A DNA stretch of 64,000 nucleotides. Source: Reticulitermes speratus (lineage: Eukaryota; Arthropoda; Insecta; Blattodea; Rhinotermitidae). The stretch is taken from assembly GCA_021186555.1 (NCBI GenBank), contig JAJKFL010000011.1:9572001-9636000 (forward strand), written 5' to 3'. The stretch's first letter is position 1, and each line of letters opens with the position of its first letter. A model generated the notes under the pieces. That model saw nothing but the letters and a program-made list of their open reading frames with translations, was not told the DNA's origin and made no database searches. Of the stretch, positions 55,623 through 64,000 are shown in pieces. Position numbers and translations under genes: made by a program.

Positions 55623-57957
55623 AATCTCACCAGGTCAGAAACATTCTGAAATACGATTTCTTAATGGTCTGTTACCAGTCCAGTGGAACAGTTATCATGA
55701 TCAAAACATTCTATTTCATTTGCCAGACTTTTGTGGGAATCTGATGTGGAAAAAGTGTTGCAACCAACAACTGTGAATAAACAAAAGATCTTCACCCTAA
55801 TGTAGAGGGAGGCAAGGTTGAAGGGAACTATATCACATAGACCTTTAAGCCATATTAATCCTTTGAAGCACAGCAGATACTAAATATACCATCTACTGTA
55901 AAGTTTAAAAAACCGTAATTTGAACACACAATGCAACTGTGTGTCTCACATGATAGTCAAAATAAGCAGCAATCATTTTTGTGACTTTTGTAATGGAGAC
56001 AGTATGTTTTCTGTGATGTAGGAGCTATTTTAAATAAATTTACACAAACTTCAAGCTTCCAAGGATTAAAATGTTCTTACAAGCATGAAAACTGTCTAGA
56101 CTTCCATACCTCTATATTATATTTCATTAGTGCTATATAGTGTAAAGTTTGAGACCTCAAACTATAAACTGCAGTCATAAATATTACCCTTTTATTTTCT
56201 TTTATGTATGGCCTGATGATGACTGCCTTTAGTAGCTGAAGCATGTAGCTGTCTTTTGACATCTAAGAATATGTATTGTATTGCCAGATTATTTTTGGTT
56301 TTATCATGATACTAGAACACAATGGGCATGAATCACCTTCAAGTTACACTGTGTTCTAAACGTCACTTCACTGAGAAGAAAATTGTAATGCTGCTTTTTC
56401 TAAACTGTAATCCGAATTAAAACCAGTTTGAACCTCTTAAAAAGCGTTTCTGTATGCTTCCCTTCCATGTTCATGCAATTCTGCAGTGTTGCCCTATAGT
56501 AGTTAGTTAGTTAGTTAGTTAGTTACTTCCTGTCGCTCCTTGTGGAGCATAGGGCCTCCTTTCAAAGGTTTCTTGGTCTGAAAAGTGTTGCCCTATATCC
56601 CAAACAAATGTTGTAACACAGTACCCTTAAATACATTCCTCTATACGTCTTTTTTTGGTAAAGTGACTTTTGGAACATCTTCTATACTACAGTAATATAT
56701 GTAACTGGTTATAAACAATATTACATTTTTACATTCTTCAAGCCACTTTGTGCTCATCCTGTTAACCCATGTATAATGCATGTGAATACATTACATACTC
56801 TTATTCTGCCATGGTACAAATAAGAGGTCATGCTTCACCTCTGCAGAAATTGGTAACCCACACACTGCAGACTGACATTTAGTACCCTTACACTGTCACA
56901 GATGAATGCCTAGACTACATGTACACAACATACCACAACAAAGAGTTTGGATTATAAAGTAATTCTGCAACATTTTTACACCCACAACAAATAAAAGCCA
57001 TAATTTGATTATAGTCTGTTTAACACCTTGGCACAAAAGCATATTAAAAATAATTTTCTCTTCTTTTATTATTGCAGTTACATAACATCTCTCTCTCTCT
57101 CTCTCTCACACACACAATGAACTTTGTATTTTGTAAATACAAGATACAAAATAATATACAGCACTTTGAAAAATTTATATACACAGTCCATTATGACCAT
57201 ACTGTATAATGCTCTATTTTAACAAAAAAAAGTCATGAATGTTTTGTGTATGTGTTATCCTTCATAACAATGATAAAAGTTTGAAAATGTACACAAAGTG
57301 CACAATACATATGAGATTTGAGAGCATTTTACCTGACTGCCAGTTACAATTGTTTACAGCACATAAAGGAACACAGTTTATTACCTCAACATCGCAGCTC
57401 ATTAATGGGGTTTCCGTCTTAAATATCCGCTTAAACAGATATTTAATAAGGAAGCTGATTTTACTCCTAATTTTAAACTGCACAAGTTATGCTTTGAACA
57501 CAACATTTAAGATGGTACAGTAACAGTTTCAGTGAATGAAAAAAGCAAAAATAAATTACAGGAATTCAATGATACTCAAACTATGCCAATACAGAATGCT
57601 GCCTTAATTTAAATTTTAAAACAGTGTCCAAAACATGCAAAATGATGTAAACAATATGAATAATTTATGAGGCCATATACAAACAACTTCATCACCAACA
57701 AGTCAATCAGATATACAATTTTGGGTTATATTTTGGCTTCGGATAAAATACACTGAAAAATCAAATTATTACAATTTAAATTCAGTACAATAAAACATGT
57801 TTATAATGGAATCCAAAATGATCCAGATATGCTTCTGGCAGGCTCATATTTAAAACAGGTACATCTACGTAAAGGAACTGCACATTATATACCCCACACT
57901 TTTAGGTATTTTTGATGTAATTAACAGGACAGAAATTTACATTATTTATGTACTAAC
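55623..57957. other. Non-coding stretch with small repeats
   Basis: Contains a decayed hammerhead-like core at 56212-56260 (CTGATGA present, GAAAC changed to GAAGC), a (TTAG)n run with a family-3 SINE end at 56502-56590, and a (TC)n(AC)n run at 57091-57118. No gene recognised. Confidence 0.45.
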
Positions 57958-58195
57958 TAACTCCATGGAGCAGAGTCTTTCTTGAGAAGACATTCCCCAC
58001 ATTTTATGGAACCTGAAGATTCATTACCACATTCACAAGATACTGCCACCTGTCCCTATCTTGAGCCATATCAATCCAGTCCATGCCCCCATCCCACTTC
58101 TTGAAGAAACATTTTAATATTATCCTCCCATCTACACCTGGGTCTTCCAACAGGTCTCCTTCCTTCAGGTCTCCCCACCAAAATCCTGTATGCAC
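57958..58195 (-). pseudogene. LINE 3'-end fragment
   Basis: The minus frame reads '[19 protein letters not shown]', '[18 protein letters not shown]' and 'VVMNLQVP', the typical terminus of RTE-like LINE proteins. The 3' UTR continues to 57958 with CTCCATGGAGCAGAGTC. Confidence 0.7.
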
Positions 58196-58462
58196 CTCTC
58201 ATTGTTTATGTACTATATCACAATATATAAATTAGTTAAGTATGGAGATAAAAAATTATGGGAAGAAATTCTTGCACTAATAGAATTAATATAAACATCA
58301 GAAAGACTGTCAGAGGAATGGTGTACTGCAGTAATATACCCCACACATAAGAAGAGAGACAAACTGCAATGTAACAATTACAGAGGGATCTCACTGCTAA
58401 ATGTATGTTATAAATAGCTTTTATTTTAACCAACATATGCACTACACATTGTCGTCATATAT

Positions 58463-58512
58463 ACCCCTACATATGTTTCGACTACTTATTAGTCATCATC
58501 AGGGGGATCAAA
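58463..58512 (-). ncRNA. Hammerhead-like core, element D left arm
   Basis: Minus strand: CCCC, CTGATGA, T, GACTA-ATAAG-TAGTC, GAAAC, ATAT, GTA, GGGG, as in element C. Confidence 0.5.
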
Positions 58513-58690
58513 GTATATAAACACAGACTACACATCCACTATAATAGTTGGTTCACATTCAATGTTAAAACGAGATTAAATATTTCACACTGTTGACACC
58601 GTGCATCTTCGTCATATAAATTAAGTTATAAACCAACCGATGCACACTAAAACCACTTTTTAAGTAGCTTTATTATAAAATTGTTAAAAT

Positions 58691-58735
58691 TGTACCCCTA
58701 CACGTGTTTCGATCCTAGGATCATCGTCAGGGGGG
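58691..58735 (-). ncRNA. Hammerhead-like core, element E
   Basis: Minus strand: CCCC, CTGACGA, T, helix GATC-CTAG-GATC, GAAAC, loop ACGT, GTA, GGGG. The mirrored copy is on the plus strand at 58991-59032. Confidence 0.5.
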
Positions 58736-58990
58736 TTTATTGCGGTGAGGAGTACTACACTCCACCGTAGTACTCCTCACCGCACAACACGTAGTACACT
58801 CCGCTCCACGCAAAAACATTTCATATGCTTTTAATACCACACGCCAGCAGTTCCACAATCTACCATCTACAGTGCTTTTATAATTTTACAACTTTTAGAG
58901 AATCTTTTTACAAGATTTTAACTTATGTTTCAAAGTGCAGATAGAATATTTTAAATCATGTGTTGAAGTGACTGTAGCTTTTAGCAATAA

Positions 58991-59032
58991 ACCCCCCTGA
59001 CGATGATCCTAGGATCGAAACACGTGTAGGGG
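58991..59032 (+). ncRNA. Hammerhead-like core, element E, other arm
   Basis: Plus strand: CCCCC, CTGACGA, T, GATC-CTAG-GATC, GAAAC, ACGT, GTA, GGGG; all core positions kept. Confidence 0.5.
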
Positions 59033-60640
59033 ATACAATTTTATAATAAAGCTACTTAAAAAGTGGTTTTAGTGTGCATCGGTTGGTTTATAACTTAATT
59101 TGAGATGAAATATGTTCACTATAAAAACATGTAGCATTTTTTTGCTTCAGTGGTTAAAATGTATAAGTACGTTTGTTTTCCTTTTTTGGATTAAAACGTT
59201 TAAAAATTATTTTAAAAAAGTATTGGCAGCTGGTCTTGTTTCCATCTCAAATGGCTGGTGTAGTTATCTGTGGTGTGTTGTTGTACCGTGTTTGCCTGAT
59301 GGCGACGAAAAAATTGTAGTGCATGTGTTGGTTAAAATAAAAGCTATTATATAAGACAGAATGCACGGTGAATATAATGTGAAAAAAAGTATGTTATAAC
59401 GTTCTTGCTAATATTCTGCATAGATGGCTGGTCCCTTATGCACAGGAAATTTTAGGAGATTATCAGTGTCGTTTTAGGAAAGGAGATTGAATACTGATAA
59501 TTTATTTATGGTATGATGTATTCTTGCAAAAAATTTAAGATTTTAACCTTGATTTTTGATTTTCACTCATTGTTTAATAATTTTAAGCAAGCACATGACT
59601 CAATAAATAAAACATATTTATATGAAATTTTAAATTAATTTGGGATCCCAACAAAATTAGTGAATATAATTAAAATGATGTTGCATGATTCAAATGGCAA
59701 AGTGGAAATCTAAGGACCATTGACTGAAGCATTTGACATAGAAAGAGGCTTAAGACAAGGCGGTATACTGTCCACAGTATTGCTTAACACAGTAATGGAA
59801 AAAGTGACAAGGAATATTGAGACATCCTAATGGAACAATTTCTAACAGAACAAGACAGTATATAGCATATGCAGATGATGTGTTAATACTTGGACAATTG
59901 GTGACAGCGATGGAAGAAGTTGTAACACAAATTAAAGAATTAGAATTAAGCACTGGATTAGCGACAAACGAAAGCTAAAAAATACATGAAAATAACCAAT
60001 CATATAACAAATTTAGAACAAGATCTGATATTAGATGGACAGGTATTTGAAGGGGTTCAGAATTTTAGACATTTAGGCACCATGGCAAGTTCAAAAAATA
60101 TAACAAGTGAAGAAATGAAATCAAAGATTGCTGCAGGTAATATACGTTTCTGCAGTCTAGGACAAATATTTGGGTCTACAGCTATGATTACAGCAGTTAA
60201 AATTAAAATATATGAAATGATGGTGAAACCAGTTGTAGTGTATGGAAGTGAAACATGGCCTGCAATAGAGATGGATATGAAAAGACTGAATACATGGGAG
60301 AGGATATATGGACCAGTGGTAGAACAAGGAATATGGAGAATAAGAACTGATCAGGAATTGTGGAAGCTATATAAAGATTTAGACATAATAGCAGACATTA
60401 AAAAGAAATGATCGGAATGGATAGGACATCTAGTAAGAATGGATCATGGAAGAGTCGTTAAGAAAATATTGAGAGTAAACCAGAGGGAAGAAGAAGAAAG
60501 GTAAGACCTAGTTTAAGATGGATGGAAGTGTTTAATAGAATCTAAAGGAGATGAAGGTTAAAAAAATGGTGACAGAAGGTGGTGGACACAGAAGGATGGG
60601 TGTCTGTAGTTAACAAGGTCAAGGCTCCCAGAAGGCTGTA

Positions 60641-62470
60641 GAGCCAAGGAGTAAGTATATCACAATACTGCTGAGGACTGACACTTTTTGATGACTGGGA
60701 TTTCCCATTTCAGACAGGAACTTTCCCTCTTGAGCGATTCCAGAAGGCACAGCATAAAAATTATATGAAAGCAAAAGAACTGAAGCATGTGGCTGAAATA
60801 CAGTCCATGCAAAAATTTTTATTTTTTTGGATGGAATCATGGTATTTGTAACCTACTCTGCAAATCTGCATAATTTTAGCAGATTAAAGGCTACACGGAA
60901 GGGTAATAGGTCCTTTGAGGATGGTAAATTACAGTGTTAATCAGTAAAACAATGGTTCTATTGTTTGTTGCATCACTTACTAGTTTCACTAACCATGGCT
61001 GATAAGGATATTAATCTTTCTGCTAATGGTGTGAAATGTTTAACAAGCAAACCAATAGAAAATAAATGTCCAAAGATTGACATATGGAAAGGGTAAAAGC
61101 AACAAGATGCTGATAATTTTACATCACACGAACATCAAGCCATTTTCAGCTAAAATTCTGCTGGACAGGGTTAATGCAAACTGTGCTATTGTACTGAAAC
61201 ACTGCATTACTAAAAGTGTCTACAGAATTCCACAAACTGTCTTACAATGACCAATCATTGTACTTTATAAAATGCATTAATCTAACTGAACCACCAAAAG
61301 GGAGGTCAGACAAAGACTGATGCCACTTCTGCCAAGTTGTGAATTTTTTGACATCCTTTGGATGGTAAGGCAACACATAAAAGATGCTGTTGGGTACAAT
61401 TAAAATACTTTGTCACATACAACCTTTTAACAACATTCATGAGGGTTCATTTTGGACTGTACTTCCTCCTATATTGTTAGGAATGGAGAAAAGTTCCAAT
61501 AAACATAAGTTTCTGTTGAATCCAGTATTGGTCTATACACGTATCATGAATGCGACACAATAAAACTTATCTTTGGAAGAAAGTGACAAGTAACGCCTTG
61601 CTCCTCCTAACAAATTAGAACACAGTAAAATTAAAAGGGTCTTGCCTCTTCTAATGTAGTCAAATATTTAAAAACTCCTGGAAAAACTGGCTTGGTAGCA
61701 TCATACATTAGTATTTCAAACTGAAAGCACCCAGGGTTCAGAATGTTTAAAAGACTCATCCATTTATGATGATCTAGCAACTGTCTTATCAGAAATAGAT
61801 TTGTATGTATTACTTGTATATGAAGAGTAGTATGTATATGGAAAATTGATCTGAGACACCCAAAATAAACTAAAATAATAACATCCTGTAGTGGAAAGGT
61901 AAAAGGCCTTCCTTTATCTTGCTTCCTCTTGGAGTTAAATGCCTGATTATGCCTCTACATGTTTTTATGAAGTTTATAATTTGTTATATAATAGTGATGA
62001 TCATTTGAACAGAATGATTGATATATCACAAACACTTCTTATGCAATCTAGTTTTATTCTTCATTACACTTTACTTTGAAAAGTGCACTGAATCTACACA
62101 TTATTAAATTTGTTTGAAACAGTCTAACATACTCAGTGTTCATAAAAATATACGTAAAAAGGTATTTTTATCATCATAAAAACTGGCAGTTCAGGTTTTC
62201 AACTGATGTCAGAACATTGTTTTGGTTATCACGACGTATATACATATTGAAGATAATACCAATAAATGTTGTGTTTCATATTTTGTTCGAAAGGTAAAAT
62301 CTCAGCTGAGATCAACCGTCCTGCCTAAAGCTTTCCATGGTTACCCTCTGTCTCTACAGACTAACCCTACTTGAAGTATGTGTCATTAATTTCAATCAGC
62401 CACCCTACAACTTTGTATGTTTTGCTGCTGATACATGTGAATTATGAACCAAATATTCACATGTGGACTA
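60641..62470. other. Non-coding stretch, nothing firm
   Basis: AT-rich. Some pieces near 61.0-61.6 kb look like worn transposon sequence, but no motif is clear enough to name. Confidence 0.35.
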
Positions 62471-62474
62471 TGTG

Positions 62475-62680
62475 CAGGGGTGGCTCATCTGGGAGGTCTA
62501 TACCGCAGCCCTCCCAGACATTTTGAGAAAAATTAAACTAAATATAAGAATAAAACAAAAGTTTCATTAGCAGCTCTAACAAAAACTTTTATTCAGATAT
62601 TTACCGTAGTTTAATTTTTTCTCAAAATTTCTGGGAGGGTTGCAGGGCCTTGCAGTCCTCCAGAACCAACCATCCCTGGA
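62475..62680. mobile_element. hAT-like MITE
   Basis: Ends CAGGGGTGGCTCATCTGGGA and CCATCCCTG, with large inverted inner parts (CTCCCAGACATTTTGAGAAA against TTTCTGGGAGG and TTTTTTCTCAAAA). The TIR type fits hAT. Flanking 8-mers (ACTATGTG, GATCTGTG) are only partly alike. No coding capacity. Confidence 0.65.
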
Positions 62681-64000
62681 TCTGTGTCTTTCAAAGAAAA
62701 TAATCTATTATCTTTGTTCTGTAGTATAATTTCCACTGTCACATCTGATAATACAGGATCAGAACTTAGTAATACATATACACACTACTTAACTTACATG
62801 GTAGTGCCCGTGCAACGACTATATTTCACTTTTAGAAGTCTGACCAGTAACCACATTAACATAATTTATAACCAAATATCTAGTTGCTATACAACAGCCA
62901 AAATGTAGTCTGTCCCTCCCTCCATCCTTTCATTCATTTATTTCTTTGTTAATTAATTAATTAATTCATCCATCCATCCATCACATTCTGCACCTACTTA
63001 ACAAAGTACCCACACAAAGAATGCAAACAAAAAAATACTATTACAGTCAAAGTATGAACATTCATTGCTCAATTACAGTCATGGGGTGCTTCTAAAGCTG
63101 GAACATTAATATCACTGTTTTAAGAGCAGTTTCACAGTTACAGCACCAAGCATGAGTGTCTATGTAGACATATTTCATAACACAAACGTGCATGCCACAC
63201 CACACACACACACACACAAGTATGTGGACACTGTGTTTCTTCTATGCAAGCTGTGCCATCACCACATGACAAACTTCATGACAATTACAACTTTAATGTA
63301 CACATCAAAGAAATGTTGGTGCTACAACATTACTTGTTATTTGCCTTCCATTAAAGAATTCTGATGAAGCTTTATAGCTCCTGAGATTAAATACTGTATG
63401 TTTTTAAAAGTAAAAGATATCCTTGAGGACTCAAGTTCAGCACATAAAACTGAAATCTGCACAGCCAATCAAAATTAACAGTTGTTCTAATTTTGACTAC
63501 TTGCTGCGGGATAGTGTAATGAAGTACAATGAAGACGACTGTTGCAGGGTATTTTTCCCAAGTTTTAATTGTTACAGAATCTTGGGGTTTGGATACAGAC
63601 AAAAGTATGAAAGAGAAAACATTTTTACACCTCAAATGACGGTCTTCCTTGTTTTTAAACGCAGAACACCACCATCTGAGCAACACCTGCCATAAAAACC
63701 TGACAACTTATATTTTTACATTTTACACCGAAAGTGACCAGAACTGCCATATATAAAATAATAGACTTTTGCCAAATTTTCATACTGGATGGCACAAGTA
63801 ACATTACACCTTGTGACTGCAGCAGTTTATTCTGACACTGTAAATATGTAACCTTTTCCTATGGTACAGTGTAAGAACAGTGAATCTGCTGGTTGTGACA
63901 AAATTTAAGGTATTATTTCCTTCCTGATGCACTCCATTTGGAAAACTGGAATTTAACTGTAGCCCTACCAGATCCCCCATTAACTTTTGCCACTCACTCA
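62681..64000. other. Right end of window, no gene recognised
   Basis: AT-rich, with AATT/CATC tetranucleotide runs at 62950-62982 and a (CA)n run near 63200. Short frames only. Confidence 0.4.

Larger units (their letters stand above)
58584..59101 (-). mobile_element. Inverted-repeat retroelement (element E) nested in D
   Basis: Target duplication GAGATTAAATAT (58572-58583) and GAGATGAAATAT (59102-59113), one mismatch. The arms TTATAAACCAACCGATGCAC and GTGCATCGGTTGGTTTATAA are exact inverses. The tail (ATGCACGGTG, then GTGTGAAA on the minus strand) is at its left, so it lies in reverse orientation to D. Left-arm core at 58691-58735, right-arm core at 58991-59032. A further palindrome (GTGAGGAGTACTAC/GTAGTACTCCTCAC) lies at 58746-58785. 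Confidence 0.82.
58414..59388 (+). mobile_element. Inverted-repeat retroelement (element D) inside the LINE
   Basis: Target duplication GTATGTTATAA (58403-58413 and 59389-59399). Left end ATAGCTTTTATTTTAACCAA, right end TTGGTTAAAATAAAAGCTAT. The 3' tail ATGCACGGTGAATATAATG ends in GTGAAAAAAA. Its left arm keeps the core (58463-58512, minus strand); in the right arm the core is mostly deleted ('cctgatggcgacg'). It is itself split by element E. Confidence 0.82.
58205..60640 (+). pseudogene. Broken RTE-like LINE interrupted by an inverted-repeat element
   Basis: The left part encodes 'LSEEWCTAVIYPTHKKRDK' and 'NNYRGISLLNVCYK' and stops at 58413. Reading resumes after the insertion with 'VLANILHRW' and 'EILGDYQCRFRKG', so the insert split a once continuous frame. 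Later pieces: 'LRQGGILSTVLLNTVMEK', 'IAYADDVLILGQ' (catalytic box intact) and, in another frame from 59986, 'DGQVFEGVQNFRHLGTMAS', 'VVYGSETWPA' and 'WIGHLVRMDHGRVVKK'. Frameshifts and stops are frequent. It is of the same broad LINE type as the ORF at 4.7 kb. Confidence 0.82.

Noticed and set aside
56502-56524. (TTAG)n as telomeric repeat
   Set aside because: Arthropod telomeres use TTAGG; this tetranucleotide run is the tail of a SINE-like fragment.

Overview
The window reads as nuclear DNA of an insect. The three genes are split by GT-AG introns, the coding exons resemble insect orthologues, and the spaces between exons are filled with decayed transposons, tRNA-derived SINEs, foldback elements and simple repeats. 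The repeat load and intron sizes would suit a large polyneopteran genome such as a cockroach or termite, but that placement is inference. There are no bacterial operons and no CRISPR array.

Three conserved genes could be assembled exon by exon with phase-consistent splice sites. GFM1 (mitochondrial elongation factor G1) lies on the minus strand. Seven coding exons at 2826-12987 carry the GTPase domain and the start of domain II; the 3' half runs off the left edge and the leader exon was not found. SERGEF (an RCC1-repeat protein) lies on the plus strand in six exons, 25317-36279, and gives a complete 372-residue protein beginning with a six-codon exon. PDCD10/CCM3 lies on the minus strand in five exons, 39875-50737, and gives a complete 210-residue protein. 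GFM1 and SERGEF are oriented divergently; SERGEF and PDCD10 converge across about 3.6 kb. The three act in unrelated places (mitochondrial translation, RCC1-type regulation, STRIPAK/GCKIII signalling), so there is no sign of a functional cluster.

Mobile-element layout: 0-2.6 kb, a hairpin element and piggyBac and Tigger transposase wrecks. 4.4-6.7 kb, an endonuclease-less non-LTR reverse transcriptase between about 195-bp inverted arms. 10.3-11.4 kb, a Tigger-type element. 13.1-14.0 and 34.3-35.2 kb, two differently deleted copies of one pogo/CENPB-type transposon. 16.6-19.2 kb, a tandem array of two unit lengths. 21.8-24.95 kb, a nearly complete hAT transposon inserted in a SINE with an 8-bp duplication. 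28.3-28.9 and 32.9-33.6 kb, Tc1/mariner remnants. 47-48.5 and 58.2-60.6 kb, nested inverted-repeat retroelements, two of them inside a broken LINE. The stretch from 52.7 kb to the right end is mostly unrecognised non-coding DNA.

The most unusual signal is a family of inverted-repeat elements (4398-6668, 46984-47917, 47932-48483, 58414-59388, 58584-59101). They share a 3' tail of the type ATGCACGGTGAATATAATG, have target duplications of 11-15 bp, and carry in their arms a hammerhead-ribozyme-like core: CTGANGA, helix II, GAAAC, a short loop, GTA or GTC, then a strand pairing back to the start. One member encloses the reverse transcriptase ORF, which suggests a retroelement system combining inverted arms, ribozyme-like cores and a LINE-type polymerase.
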